Notes: generated by a model from the sequence alone, not told the origin. Shown: positions 7,364 through 15,164, numbered from the stretch's first letter. The stretch: 35,234 bases of DNA from Erysipelotrichaceae bacterium (GCA_016280635.1 JAEEHC010000048.1:1-35234), one strand, 5' to 3'. Numbers and translations: made by a program.

Positions 7364-9205
7364 TTAGTTTTCAGCCGGCGCGGTGACCGTACCGAACTTC
7401 ACGATGTTTTCCAGATCTTCCTTGGTCAGGGTTTCCTGTTCCTCCAGTGCCTTGACGATGTTGTCCAGAGTATCGCGGTGATCACCGATGATCTGCTGAG
7501 CCTTGCGGTAGCTCTCGTTGATGATCTTGCGAACTTCCTGGTCAATCTCAAAGGCAATCTGATCGGAATAGTTCTTGTTGGTTGTATAATCACGGCCCAG
7601 GAAGACATTGCCGTCATTCTTGGAATACTGAACCGGTCCGATGGAACTCATGCCATAGGCACTGACCATTCCCCGGGCGATCTCGGTAGCTTTTTCGATG
7701 TCATTGCTGGCACCGGTGGAGATCTCACCCAGAACCATTTCTTCAGCGACCCGTCCGCCCAGCAGACCGACGATCTGGCTTTCCAGCTGGCTCTTGGTGT
7801 GCAGCATGGTGTCTTCCTTCGGAGTCATCAGGTTATAACCGCCGGCCATGCCGCGCGGAATGATGGTGACCTTCTGGACTTCATCGGCATCCTCCAGGAA
7901 CAGGCCGACAACGGCATGTCCGGATTCATGTACGGCTACCATGTGCTTTTCCTTATCGTTGTATTTTCTGGACTTCTTGGCCGGACCGCCGATGACGCGG
8001 TCAATGCCTTCGTCCAGGTCAGACATCTGAATCAGGCTGTGCTTGTTTCTGACTGCCATGATGGCGGCTTCGTTTAGAACGTTTTCCAGGTCAGCTCCGG
8101 AGAATCCCGGAGTACGGGCAGCCAGATGTTCCAGGTTGATGTCATCAGCAAACTTCTTATTGCGGGCATGAACCTTGAGGATGGCCAGACGGCCCTTTTT
8201 ATCCGGCATCGAGACTGTGACCTGACGGTCAAAGCGGCCAGGTCTCAGTAAGGCCGGGTCGAGAACATCCGGCCGGTTAGTCGCCGCGATGACAACAATG
8301 CCCTGATTCTCTTCAATGCCGTCCAGTTCAACCAGAAGCTGGTTGAGGGTCTGCTCTCTCTCATCGTTTCCGCCGCCCAAGCCGGCACCTCTCTGACGGC
8401 CTACGGCATCGATCTCATCAATGAAGATCATGCAGGGAGCCGTCTTCTGCGCCGTCTTGAACATGTCGCGGACGCGGGACGCGCCGACACCGACGAACAT
8501 TTCCACGAAATCCGAACCGGAAATGGAATAGAACGGAACATCAGCTTCACCGGCTACCGCCTTGGCCAGCAGGGTCTTGCCGGTACCGGGAGCACCGACC
8601 ATCAGGATTCCCTTGGGAATCCGGGCGCCCATCTTGGAGAACTTGTCAGGATCACGGAGATAATCAATAAGCTCCGCCATCTCTTCCTTTTCCTCTTCAC
8701 AGCCGGCTACATCATCAAATGACACCTTGATGTTGCCTTCCAGGCGGGCCCGGGACTTGGAGAACTCAAAGGCCTTGGCGTTGCCGCCGGCATTCATCCG
8801 GTTGATCATGTAGATGCCGAAGCCAACCAGCAGCATGAGCGGGACCAGTTGGGCCAGCGTCTCCATCAGATAATTGGTCTGATATGGATTCTTGATGGTA
8901 ATGGCGGCATCCTTGACCCGGGAGCGCAGCAGTTCCATCAGCCTGTTATTCTGCGTTTCGGTATTGGGTACGCTGGCCAGGAAAATGTATTCGGTATTGT
9001 TTTCCGTATATGTGCCACTGATGTCAATGACCGTGGAATTCATGGTCAGCGTGACCTTGTTGATGCTCTTGGTCTGAATGACCTTTTCAAAGGCACCGTA
9101 GTCCAGCGTCTTTGTCCGGCTGGCCTTGGTATAGGTGAACAGTGATACGATCATCAGAGCCGTTATTACATAGGGTATGATCCCTACTAATCTGCTCTTC
9201 TTCAA
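7364..9205 (-). CDS. ftsH: ATP-dependent zinc metalloprotease FtsH
   Basis: This 613-residue protein has two N-terminal membrane segments (about residues 8-26 and 117-134) with a short external domain between them. Then come the AAA module with Walker A GAPGTGKT (204-211), Walker B IFIDEID (260-266), [18 protein letters not shown] second-region-of-homology, and the protease with HESGH (426-430) and a third zinc ligand near D502. FtsH degrades misassembled membrane proteins and short-lived regulators. The start codon is TTG: AAGGAG at 9216-9221 lies ten bases ahead and no ATG upstream fits. The downstream order hpt-ftsH-hslO-dusB is the familiar Firmicutes one, and the ribosome-binding site overlaps the hpt stop. 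Confidence 0.96.
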   Translation of the reverse strand: MKKSRLVGIIPYVITALMIVSLFTYTKASRTKTLDYGAFEKVIQTKSINKVTLTMNSTVIDISGTYTENNTEYIFLASVPNTETQNNRLMELLRSRVKDAAITIKNPYQTNYLMETLAQLVPLMLLVGFGIYMINRMNAGGNAKAFEFSKSRARLEGNIKVSFDDVAGCEEEKEEMAELIDYLRDPDKFSKMGARIPKGILMVGAPGTGKTLLAKAVAGEADVPFYSISGSDFVEMFVGVGASRVRDMFKTAQKTAPCMIFIDEIDAVGRQRGAGLGGGNDEREQTLNQLLVELDGIEENQGIVVIAATNRPDVLDPALLRPGRFDRQVTVSMPDKKGRLAILKVHARNKKFADDINLEHLAARTPGFSGADLENVLNEAAIMAVRNKHSLIQMSDLDEGIDRVIGGPAKKSRKYNDKEKHMVAVHESGHAVVGLFLEDADEVQKVTIIPRGMAGGYNLMTPKEDTMLHTKSQLESQIVGLLGGRVAEEMVLGEISTGASNDIEKATEIARGMVSAYGMSSIGPVQYSKNDGNVFLGRDYTTNKNYSDQIAFEIDQEVRKIINESYRKAQQIIGDHRDTLDNIVKALEEQETLTKEDLENIVKFGTVTAPAEN

Positions 9206-9219
9206 TTATTTCACACTCC

Positions 9220-9756
9220 TTAGTACTTTTCTTCCTTCAGTACGCCGATATATGGCAGGTTGCGGTACTTCTGGTTATAGTCCAGACCGAAACCGACGAC
9301 AAACTCATTGGGAATCTCGAAACCCAGGAAATCGGCCTGAATGTCATTTACCCGTCTGTCCTGCTTGTTCAGCAGAGCCGCGACCTTGACGTCATGAGCT
9401 CCCTTGAGATAGAGAAGCTTCTTAATCTCCTTGATCGTCAGTCCGGTGTCAATGATGTCTTCGACCAGAATGATGTCATGATCAACTACTGAGCAGTCCA
9501 GGTCCTTGACGATCTTGATGTTGCCGACCGATTCGGTTCCATCGTAGCTTCTGGCAGCTATGAAATCATAATAGACATCGATATCAACATGCTTGATCAG
9601 TTCGGCAAAGAAAGGGATCGACCCCTTCAGGATGCTGACGAACAGCAGTTCGTGGTTGGTGTTCCGGTAAGCGTCTGAGATTTCCTCTCCCAGTTCAGCG
9701 CATCTTTTGCGAATGTCTTCTTCGGTAAACAGAATTTTCTTGATGTCCTGATGCAT
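9220..9756 (-). CDS. hpt: Hypoxanthine phosphoribosyltransferase
   Basis: The 178-residue protein has the purine phosphoribosyltransferase layout: VSILKGSIPFFAELI (about 40-54), YDGTESVGNIKIVKD, and the PRPP-binding loop IILVEDIIDTGLT (95-107). The C-terminal part carries the purine-binding PNEFVVGFGLDY. It converts hypoxanthine or guanine plus PRPP to IMP or GMP. GGAGGGTGG precedes the ATG. It lies 33 bases downstream of tilS, its usual neighbour in Firmicutes, and leads into ftsH. Confidence 0.95.
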   Translation of the reverse strand: MHQDIKKILFTEEDIRKRCAELGEEISDAYRNTNHELLFVSILKGSIPFFAELIKHVDIDVYYDFIAARSYDGTESVGNIKIVKDLDCSVVDHDIILVEDIIDTGLTIKEIKKLLYLKGAHDVKVAALLNKQDRRVNDIQADFLGFEIPNEFVVGFGLDYNQKYRNLPYIGVLKEEKY

Positions 9757-9789
9757 AAGCCACCCTCCTTTTTCAGCGTTATAACATTA

Positions 9790-11010
9790 CTATTTTATCA
9801 TAAAGATATATTCATTAGTACTGAAATGATGTTTCTCACAGCCAATGCCGGCCACGAAGATTACTTCTCCGCGGCAGTTTTCCACCACCGGCCACAACCT
9901 TCTTAAGCGGTGAGAAATCTTGCGGTCAATAAAGAAGCGGTTCAGTTTCTTTTGCCCGTAGCGCAGTTCAATGGCATCTTCCCTCAGCGGGCAGCGTATG
10001 GTCAGCGGCCACTCATCATCATTGACACCGATCCGCTCGATCAGCCGGCCTTGTCTGGCAATGCGGAAATAAGGCGTTTCCAGCAGCATCCCTCTTTCCA
10101 GCTTATAACAGTAGCTTTCAGCCAGATCGCAGACATAAAACCGGCCGTAATCCAGAAAGAGCGTGCAGCGTTCTGAAAGTTTGATCTGCCGGTTTCCGGT
10201 TGCTTCACTGAGCTGGCGGTCGATCTCGCTTATGAAGTCCTCTGACGGATTGTCCGGCAGGCAGCGGGCAATCTTACAGCGAAGGAGCAGATGGCGCATT
10301 TGAGCCGTTTCCCGGCGGTATTCAGCCAATTCGATTTCCTCGCTGTCATATTTCGTTATGATGTATTCTACATCTTTTTTCTGTTTTTCGTTCAGTTCAG
10401 CGATCTGCCGGCACCACTCTTCAATCTGTTCATCATCAGCCTTTTCTACCAGCTGATGACGGATCCGGTTACGGCTGTAATGGTCGCCCGCGTTTGATTC
10501 GTCATCGCCGAAGGGAACGCCATTATCAAGGCAGTACTGCCTGGTTTCCCTTTTCCTCAAGTTCAGAAGCGGCCTGATGATCGTCATTCCGTGATGAAAA
10601 GTCTGCCGGGCAATGCCGTAATACCAGCCCGCGGAGCCGCGCTGCAGGCTCATCAGATAGTTTTCCACATGATCATCCTTCTGATGTCCCAGCAACAAAG
10701 CGGTACAGTTTTCCTTCTGATAGATGCGGCGGTAGAAGTCGTAACGCGCTTCCCGCGCCCATTTCTGAAAGTTTCCCTTCTCCGTTTTCAGCGGATATTC
10801 GAAATATGCTTTGATGCCGTTATCCCGGCAGAATTCCCTGACCAGCGCTTCCTCTTTCGTGGCGTTTTCCCTAAGACGGTAATTGACATGGCAGACCACC
10901 ATTTCGTAGCCCTGACGCAGGCATAAAGAAAGAAGTGCCATTGAGTCACTTCCTCCGGATACGCCGATCAGATACCGGCCGTTTTTATCTAGGTTCAAGC
11001 TGACTTCCAT
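9790..11010 (-). CDS. tilS: tRNA(Ile)-lysidine synthetase TilS
   Basis: The 406-residue protein has the N-type PP-loop SGGSDS (18-23), followed by the TilS core with VCHVNYRLRENATKEEALV, GHQKDDHVENYLM and NRIRHQLV. The C-terminal third contains the tRNA-binding domain region. It lysidylates C34 of the tRNA(Ile) CAU anticodon, changing its decoding, and is essential. The ATG at 11010 has no Shine-Dalgarno in front; instead an extended -10 TGCTAAAAT ends exactly six bases upstream, so the transcript may be leaderless (see findings). It lies 18 bases after the PemK-like gene. Confidence 0.93.
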   Translation of the reverse strand: MEVSLNLDKNGRYLIGVSGGSDSMALLSLCLRQGYEMVVCHVNYRLRENATKEEALVREFCRDNGIKAYFEYPLKTEKGNFQKWAREARYDFYRRIYQKENCTALLLGHQKDDHVENYLMSLQRGSAGWYYGIARQTFHHGMTIIRPLLNLRKRETRQYCLDNGVPFGDDESNAGDHYSRNRIRHQLVEKADDEQIEEWCRQIAELNEKQKKDVEYIITKYDSEEIELAEYRRETAQMRHLLLRCKIARCLPDNPSEDFISEIDRQLSEATGNRQIKLSERCTLFLDYGRFYVCDLAESYCYKLERGMLLETPYFRIARQGRLIERIGVNDDEWPLTIRCPLREDAIELRYGQKKLNRFFIDRKISHRLRRLWPVVENCRGEVIFVAGIGCEKHHFSTNEYIFMIK

Positions 11011-11016
11011 GGCTTC

Positions 11017-11025
11017 ATTTTAGCA
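11017..11025 (-). promoter_or_regulatory. Extended -10 element directly before tilS
   Basis: On the minus strand TGC then TAAAAT is followed by GAAGCC and the tilS ATG. Predicted +1 falls on the A of the start codon. I see no clear -35 hexamer; the TG extension could compensate. Confidence 0.45.
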
Positions 11026-11028
11026 CAG

Positions 11029-11601
11029 TCAGCTTTCTTCTTGAATACACACCAGAAAACGCTCCCTGACCTGCTGGAACAGCTTGCCGGCTGTGTCCAG
11101 GTGTCCCTTTACATCAATTATCCGCGCGGTATTGATGAACTTGCCGTCATTAAGAAACAGAATTGAATACTTGTATAATCCGTCAATCTTTCCCAACCGC
11201 ATCAGATGCCTGGCTCCCTGCGGGTTATACAGCGGATCATAGGCTTTGCGAAAGGCCTTGAAACTGGATGTCATCGGAATGACCAGAGCCTTGGCGTCGA
11301 AGACATTAAGCACCAGACCGAAGTGCTGGTATCCGGCCTCCTGCTTATATGCCCGGCCAAAATCGATGTAACAGACATCTCCCGGCCTGACAATGATGCC
11401 GAAACCGCGGCAGGAGCGCATCTGACTGCGGTTCTGGTAATTCAGATCGCTCATCAGGGTATCAGTAGCCTCCTTGATCGTCATGTTTTCATATTCGTAG
11501 CGGACATTCTCCAGGTAATCGGAGATGGCATCCATCAAAACCGGCGATTCGCTCGCTCTGCCCTCCTGCTGCTTCTGTTGATATAGATAATCGATTTCCA
11601 T
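11029..11601 (-). CDS. PemK/MazF-fold protein with an N-terminal extension
   Basis: Residues about 70-185 of this 190-residue protein resemble PemK/MazF endoribonucleases: RPGDVCYIDFGRAY (72-85), an HFGLVLNV strand, ALVIPMTSS (105-113), a SILFLNDGKFINTARI stretch where MazF has its DQIRT region, and a terminal helix. The first about 70 residues (helical, charged) are additional and I do not recognise them. GGGGAGG with seven-base spacing fixes the start. No antitoxin-like gene is adjacent; the neighbours are tagO upstream behind a terminator, and tilS downstream. It could be a solitary toxin, a toxin-antitoxin fusion, or a domesticated RNase. Fold assignment is by pattern only. Confidence 0.5.
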   Translation of the reverse strand: MEIDYLYQQKQQEGRASESPVLMDAISDYLENVRYEYENMTIKEATDTLMSDLNYQNRSQMRSCRGFGIIVRPGDVCYIDFGRAYKQEAGYQHFGLVLNVFDAKALVIPMTSSFKAFRKAYDPLYNPQGARHLMRLGKIDGLYKYSILFLNDGKFINTARIIDVKGHLDTAGKLFQQVRERFLVCIQEES

Positions 11602-11656
11602 TTTCGCCTCCCCTCTAATAACTACTCCACAGCAGGGGAAAACTCCTAAAAGCCGT

Positions 11657-11690
11657 AAAAAAGCAGGCCGCTATTTCTTCGCAGGTCTGC
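11657..11690 (-). terminator. Terminator of the alkD-DUF1146-tagO operon
   Basis: On the minus strand GCAGACC and GGCCTGC form an imperfect stem (one mismatch) around a 14-base loop, followed by six T. It lies 27 bases after the tagO stop. The rest of this 116-base gap holds the ribosome-binding site of the PemK-like gene and nothing else that I can support. Confidence 0.6.
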
Positions 11691-11717
11691 CTTCAGTATA
11701 TAGTTTTCAAATGATTA

Positions 11718-12833
11718 TCAGTTGTTCTCTTTCGCCGGCTCTTCCGGTTCTTCTTCAGCCGCGCTGTATTCACTGCCGTGGTCAAATTGGGCGCGGAACT
11801 TATCCAGCAGGTTGAGGATCGGCCGGTATTTCGGCGAGATCATGCCGGTGTACTCAATGAACATGTCAAACAGCACCATGATGATCACCAGCACACACAG
11901 AGCCACGCTCTGATTAATGACATAGAGATAAGCGGTAAAACCGAACAGGGCGGTGACGCAATAGATTACCAGAACGGCTCCTACCTGACCCAGACGCATG
12001 TTGTTCATCAGCATGTGATGGAGATGTCCCTTATCCGGGCTGGAGATCTTCTGGCCCTTCAGCTTGCGGCGGATGATGGCCAGGAAGGTATCAGAGATGG
12101 GGATGAACAGCAGCAGGATGGGAATGAAAAGGGTAATGAAGGTCGTTCCCTTAAAACCTGACAGAGAGATGGCCGAGATCATGTAACCCAATAGCTGCGA
12201 TCCGCAGTCGCCCATAAAGATCTTGGCGGGATGGAAGTTGTAGAACAAAAAGCCCATGGTGCTTCCAGCCAGAATCAGGCAGATCGGAATCATGGCCGTC
12301 TGGCCAACCTGATTGCCTAACAGGCAGATAGTCAGCAGTACGATGATGCTGAAGCCGCCGGCCAGGCCGTCCAGTCCATCAATCAGATTGATGGCATTGG
12401 TGATGCCAATGATCCAGAAATAAGTGACAATGTAGCTCAGAATGTCAAAATCCAGGACAATGCCAAAGGGAAGGTTGATGGTCGTCAGCGCGACCTTGCC
12501 GATGAAAATGACGGCTGTCGCGGCCAGGAACTGACCGATTACCTTGTACAGCGGCTTGAGATCCAGAATGTCATCCAGAAAACCGAACAGGAAAATGATG
12601 GCCGCTCCGATCAGAAGCCCGGCATGGGTCTGCCAGTCCTTGATCAAAAACAGACTGCAGCCCATGAAGGCCGTAAAGATGGCCACCCCGCCGACGCGGG
12701 GGATGTTTCCGTGGTGAACGGTGCGGTTGTTTTCCTTGGCATACCAGCCAAACTTAAAGGCGATCATCCTTACCGGAATGATCAGTACCGCCGATACCAG
12801 GGTTGGAAACAGAAAATACAGAATCTTACTCAT
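11718..12833 (-). CDS. tagO: Undecaprenyl-phosphate GlcNAc-1-phosphate transferase (TagO/WecA family)
   Basis: The 371-residue polytopic membrane protein has the polyprenyl-phosphate N-acetylhexosamine-1-phosphate transferase motifs: FLDDILDLKP with the DD pair at 87-88, NAINLIDGLDGLAGG (146-160), KIFMGDCGS (204-212) and SPDKGHLHHML. About ten hydrophobic helices span the length. It joins GlcNAc-1-P to undecaprenyl phosphate, the first step of wall teichoic acid or related glycans. The tail (about 40 residues, Glu-rich) is cytoplasmic. GGTGATGAC precedes the ATG and a TATATT box lies about 17 bases upstream, so the leader would be very short. Which polymer it serves cannot be told from the window. 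Confidence 0.93.
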   Translation of the reverse strand: MSKILYFLFPTLVSAVLIIPVRMIAFKFGWYAKENNRTVHHGNIPRVGGVAIFTAFMGCSLFLIKDWQTHAGLLIGAAIIFLFGFLDDILDLKPLYKVIGQFLAATAVIFIGKVALTTINLPFGIVLDFDILSYIVTYFWIIGITNAINLIDGLDGLAGGFSIIVLLTICLLGNQVGQTAMIPICLILAGSTMGFLFYNFHPAKIFMGDCGSQLLGYMISAISLSGFKGTTFITLFIPILLLFIPISDTFLAIIRRKLKGQKISSPDKGHLHHMLMNNMRLGQVGAVLVIYCVTALFGFTAYLYVINQSVALCVLVIIMVLFDMFIEYTGMISPKYRPILNLLDKFRAQFDHGSEYSAAEEEPEEPAKENN

Positions 12834-12849
12834 GTCATCACCATTAATT

Positions 12850-12858
12850 AATATATCA
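12850..12858 (-). promoter_or_regulatory. Extended -10 element before tagO
   Basis: On the minus strand TGA precedes TATATT in the 30-base gap after the DUF1146 gene. The predicted +1 lies only about ten bases before the tagO ATG. No good -35 is visible, so the call is tentative. Confidence 0.3.
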
Positions 12859-12863
12859 CATTT

Positions 12864-13076
12864 TCACAGCTGATACACGATTGCCAGGATGAACTGGGCG
12901 CTAAGATAGCCCAGTGCCAGCGACAGAAGGATAAGCAGAAGCTGTGCCTTCACGGCCCGGTTGTTTCCGGGCAGCATGATCTTTCCAAGGTTCAGAGAAC
13001 TCAGGGCATAGAAGCTGAAACCGAACATGGCAAAATGCAGAAGGATTCTGGCTATTTCATTGATCTTTACTCCCAT
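12864..13076 (-). CDS. DUF1146 family small membrane protein (YwzB-like)
   Basis: This 70-residue protein has two hydrophobic segments (about 8-28 and 44-68) joined by a short polar loop, with RAVKAQLLLILLSLALGY at the second, typical of DUF1146. The family is found throughout Firmicutes near cell-wall or ATP synthase genes; no function is known. GGGAGG lies seven bases before the ATG. It overlaps the end of the alkD-like gene by 20 bases and precedes tagO, so it is likely to be co-transcribed with both. Confidence 0.75.
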   Translation of the reverse strand: MGVKINEIARILLHFAMFGFSFYALSSLNLGKIMLPGNNRAVKAQLLLILLSLALGYLSAQFILAIVYQL

Positions 13077-13737
13077 TTCTGGCCTCCCTGTATTCTTTCT
13101 TCTTTTCCTCCGTTATCCGGTAGGAATCATTGATCTTACCGCGGGCATGGCGGTAAGTCGTCTCGCTCAGACTGCCGGTTATGTCCAGCACTTGCTGAGG
13201 GTAGTTGATGTAGGCGCTGGCCAGCAGCCACCCGGTTGCCATTTCCACGCAGTATTCATCCTTACCCAGCTGCCGGCAATAGTCCATGATATCAGCGATG
13301 TGGTCGTCATCGAGATACTTCTGCATCATCACCAGTACGAAACGGCGGACATATGGATGCTCATCTTTCTTCAGCGAACTGATGAAGCGGTACATTTCCT
13401 CTCTCTGCCTTCCCCGACCCTTGAAACTGGTTGCCAGGCTGTCGATCAGCGACCAGTTATCGCATTTCAGCAGATGCCGGTAAAGCAGCTCCTGTTTTTC
13501 CGTCAGGGGCTTCTTAAGACCGGCAATGACAAAACCCTGCAGCATGATCATTTCAAAGCTGCTGTCATCAAGCCGGTTCAGAGCCTCTTCTTCATATTGT
13601 TTCAGCAGTTCTTTTGCCTGCTGCCTGAGCAAAGGCAGCCGGACTCCCAATAACGGATAGCGGCTCTCCACCAGCCGGCAGGTAAAACGGCGGTATTCTT
13701 CTTCGCTGTTGGCCTGCAGCCATTCTCTGACATCCAT
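13057..13737 (-). CDS. alkD: AlkD-like DNA alkylation repair protein
   Basis: The 226-residue helical-repeat protein resembles AlkD DNA glycosylases: GVRLPLLRQQAKEL (31-44), KCDNWSLIDSLA (91-102) and HPYVRRFVLVMM (127-138). W95 and D99 have the spacing of the catalytic Trp and Asp of Bacillus AlkD, and R131/R132 are near the third active-site residue. AlkD removes bulky or cationic alkylated bases without base flipping. The ATG at 13737 has no Shine-Dalgarno; an extended -10 TGTTATAAT ends six bases before it. An in-frame TTG at 13755 lies inside that element and is less likely. It probably leads the operon with DUF1146 and tagO. Confidence 0.85.
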   Translation of the reverse strand: MDVREWLQANSEEEYRRFTCRLVESRYPLLGVRLPLLRQQAKELLKQYEEEALNRLDDSSFEMIMLQGFVIAGLKKPLTEKQELLYRHLLKCDNWSLIDSLATSFKGRGRQREEMYRFISSLKKDEHPYVRRFVLVMMQKYLDDDHIADIMDYCRQLGKDEYCVEMATGWLLASAYINYPQQVLDITGSLSETTYRHARGKINDSYRITEEKKKEYREARNGSKDQ

Positions 13738-13743
13738 GACTTG

Positions 13744-13752
13744 ATTATAACA
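13744..13752 (-). promoter_or_regulatory. Extended -10 element directly before alkD
   Basis: TGT followed by the perfect TATAAT on the minus strand, then six bases and the alkD ATG. The predicted transcription start is the A of the ATG. The stem of the hsp20 terminator lies where a -35 would be. Confidence 0.55.
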
Positions 13753-13753
13753 C

Positions 13754-13780
13754 AAAAGAAGCGGCAGGTTGGCCTGCCGC
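13754..13780 (-). terminator. Intrinsic terminator of hsp20
   Basis: GCGGCAGG and CCTGCCGC make a perfect 8-bp stem with a four-base loop, then a TTCTTTT tail on the minus strand, 24 bases after the hsp20 stop. Confidence 0.8.
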
Positions 13781-13804
13781 TGTCCTCGAGAGAGGAAAGG
13801 AGAA

Positions 13805-14224
13805 CTAGTCTATGCTAATGTACTTGGTCTTGTCTTCTTCCGGTAATTCGTCCTTGGGGACGCTGATCTCCAGAATGCCATTGTTGAAGTTTGCCTTGAT
13901 CTGATTCTGATCAACATTGCCGACATAGAAGCTTCTGGACATTGAGCCGCGGTAGATCTCACGGCTGATGTACTTGCCCTTCTCTTCCTTGTTTTCCACA
14001 TTCTTGCTGGCTTCGATCTTCAGATAGCCGTCTTCCAGAGAAAGTTTCACATCTTCCTTGCCATAGCCGGGAAGTTCGACTTCCAGCAGGTACTCATTTT
14101 CCTTTTCCGAAATATCTGTATGCATTCCAGAGAAATTACCATGATAGAATGACGGAGCGAAGAAATCATCAAAGAAACTTCTTTCAGCGCTCTTTCTGGG
14201 ATTTAAGTAATAATTCAACATCAT
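13805..14224 (-). CDS. hsp20: Small heat-shock protein (Hsp20 / alpha-crystallin family)
   Basis: The 139-residue protein has a short N-terminal arm (NPRKSAERSFFDDFF) and an alpha-crystallin domain from about residue 35 to 125: DISEKENEYLLEVELPGYG, DVKLSLEDGYLKIEAS, SRSFYVG and NNGILEISVPK. Small Hsps are ATP-independent holdases forming oligomers; the C-terminal IxI-type tail motif is only approximate here (YISID). GGAG at 14230-14233 supports ATG 14224 or 14221; the GTG at 14230 overlaps the binding site and was rejected. Two CIRCE operators flank its promoter, so HrcA repression is strongly indicated. It is a single-gene transcript ended by the terminator at 13754-13780. Confidence 0.93.
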   Translation of the reverse strand: MMLNYYLNPRKSAERSFFDDFFAPSFYHGNFSGMHTDISEKENEYLLEVELPGYGKEDVKLSLEDGYLKIEASKNVENKEEKGKYISREIYRGSMSRSFYVGNVDQNQIKANFNNGILEISVPKDELPEEDKTKYISID

Positions 14225-14248
14225 AATCACTCCATTTCTTTATTTTGT

Positions 14249-14275
14249 TTAGCACTCTTTATTCCCAAGTGCTAA
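14249..14275. promoter_or_regulatory. CIRCE element 1 (HrcA operator)
   Basis: TTAGCACTC, nine bases, then AAGTGCTAA: one mismatch (A for G) from the CIRCE consensus TTAGCACTC-N9-GAGTGCTAA. It lies just downstream of the hsp20 -10 and covers the predicted transcription start. Confidence 0.9.
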
Positions 14276-14279
14276 TTAT

Positions 14280-14307
14280 ATTATAACCACCTTTTTAGCA
14301 CTGTCAA
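14280..14307 (-). promoter_or_regulatory. Sigma-A-type promoter of hsp20
   Basis: On the minus strand a perfect TTGACA (14307-14302) and a perfect TATAAT (14285-14280) are 16 bases apart, between and overlapping the two CIRCE elements. This would be a strong promoter when HrcA is released. Confidence 0.85.
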
Positions 14308-14321
14308 CACCTGAGTGCTAA
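14295..14321. promoter_or_regulatory. CIRCE element 2 (HrcA operator)
   Basis: TTAGCACTG, nine bases, then GAGTGCTAA: one mismatch (G for C) from the consensus. It overlaps the -35 hexamer of the hsp20 promoter, so HrcA bound here would block RNA polymerase directly. Confidence 0.9.
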
Positions 14322-14350
14322 TTTTTTTTCTTTTTTTTCAGGCTTCCGGT

Positions 14351-14378
14351 TTGACACCTGCATGCCTGCTGGTATAGT
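14351..14378 (+). promoter_or_regulatory. Promoter of the FMN riboswitch-ribU-rfk unit
   Basis: TTGACA at 14351-14356 and TATAGT at 14373-14378, 16 bases apart, lie just before the riboswitch. The predicted start is about base 14385, immediately upstream of the aptamer. Confidence 0.75.
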
Positions 14379-14388
14379 ATGATGACGT

Positions 14389-14500
14389 AATCTTTGGGGC
14401 AGAGTGCAAGTCTCTACCGGTGGTAAAAGTCCACGAGCCGGCAACGGCTGATCCTGTGCAATTCAGGAACCGACGGTAACAGTCCGGATGGGAAAAGATC
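14389..14500 (+). ncRNA. FMN riboswitch (RFN element)
   Basis: The sequence has the ordered conserved blocks of the RFN aptamer: ATCTTTGGGGCAG, a GTGCAAGTCTCTACCGGTGG arm, AGTCCACGAGC, a GGCTGATCCTGTGCAATTCAGG arm (given in part), ACCGACGGT, and AGTCCGGATGGGA with closing AAAAGAT pairing to the 5' ATCTTT. FMN binding normally turns the gene off. It stands between its own promoter and ribU, whose product imports riboflavin. Confidence 0.95.
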
Positions 14501-14516
14501 TTGATGTTTTCTTGCC

Positions 14517-14555
14517 AACGCCCTGAAATTGCGGTGCGTTTTTTATTCAGGGAGG
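14517..14555 (+). promoter_or_regulatory. Riboswitch expression platform: ribosome-binding-site sequester/terminator
   Basis: CCCTGAA at 14521-14527 can pair over 7 bp with TTCAGGG at 14546-14552, hiding the ribU ribosome-binding site AGGGAGG (14549-14555). An overlapping alternative, AACGCC with GGTGCGTT (one bulge) followed by six T, resembles a transcription terminator. Either could be the off state; both are visible but not folded with an energy model. Confidence 0.6.
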
Positions 14556-14561
14556 TTGTCT

Positions 14562-15164
14562 ATGACCAATCACAATTCCAGTTTAAGCAAAACCCGTTAT
14601 GTTACCGGCTGTTCGCTGCTGATCGCCCTGGCCGTGATTCTGCAGTATGTCGAGTTTGCCGTTCCGCTGATGCCTTCATTCATCAAGTTTGACTTCAGCG
14701 ATCTTCCGGCTCTGATCGGTGCCTATGCCTACGGGCCGCTGGCCGGCGTCATCATCTCGCTGCTGAAGAACATCCTGCATATGATGGCTTCTCAGAGCGG
14801 CTTTGTCGGCGAACTGTCCAACTTCATTCTGGGGGCCAGTTTCTCCTTTGTTGCCGGCTTTGTCTATCAGCGCAGCAAGAGCCGCCGCTCCGCTTTGACC
14901 GGGGGCGTCCTTGGTGCCCTGTTCATGGCCGCCGTCAGTTTCCCGTCCAATCTGTTTCTCATCTACCCTCTCTACTACAGCATCCTTCATTATCCTGAGG
15001 CAGTCATCCTGCAGGCCTATCAGGCCATCCTGCCCTCCGTTACCAGCATCTCCCAGTGTCTGCTGATCTTCAATGTCCCCTTTACCCTGGTCAAGGGCCT
15101 GATCGATGTGCTGATCTGCATGCTGATCTACAAGCGCATCAGCCACATTCTGAAGGGAAACTGA
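14562..15164 (+). CDS. ribU: Riboflavin ECF transporter S component RibU
   Basis: The 200-residue protein has about six membrane helices and S-component features: VTGCSLLIALAVILQYVE at the first helix, FSDLPALIGAYAYGPLAG, and LKNILHMM. RibU binds riboflavin with high affinity and works with the shared ECF A/A'/T energising module, which is not in this window. AGGGAGG lies six bases before the ATG at 14562; an earlier in-frame ATG at 14529 lies inside the riboswitch platform and is rejected. The FMN riboswitch upstream confirms the vitamin assignment. The next gene, a riboflavin kinase, starts one base after its stop. Confidence 0.93.
   Translation: MTNHNSSLSKTRYVTGCSLLIALAVILQYVEFAVPLMPSFIKFDFSDLPALIGAYAYGPLAGVIISLLKNILHMMASQSGFVGELSNFILGASFSFVAGFVYQRSKSRRSALTGGVLGALFMAAVSFPSNLFLIYPLYYSILHYPEAVILQAYQAILPSVTSISQCLLIFNVPFTLVKGLIDVLICMLIYKRISHILKGN

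Noticed and set aside
7349-8077. 242-codon plus-strand open frame
   Set aside because: It is antisense to ftsH, whose zinc motif region is clear; composition is a mirror of the coding strand.
13027-13653. 208-codon plus-strand open frame
   Set aside because: Antisense to the alkD-like and DUF1146 genes; no supporting signals.
14295-14340. Inverted repeat followed by long T runs on the plus strand, looking like a terminator
   Set aside because: There is no plus-strand gene upstream to end; the inverted repeat is the CIRCE operator.
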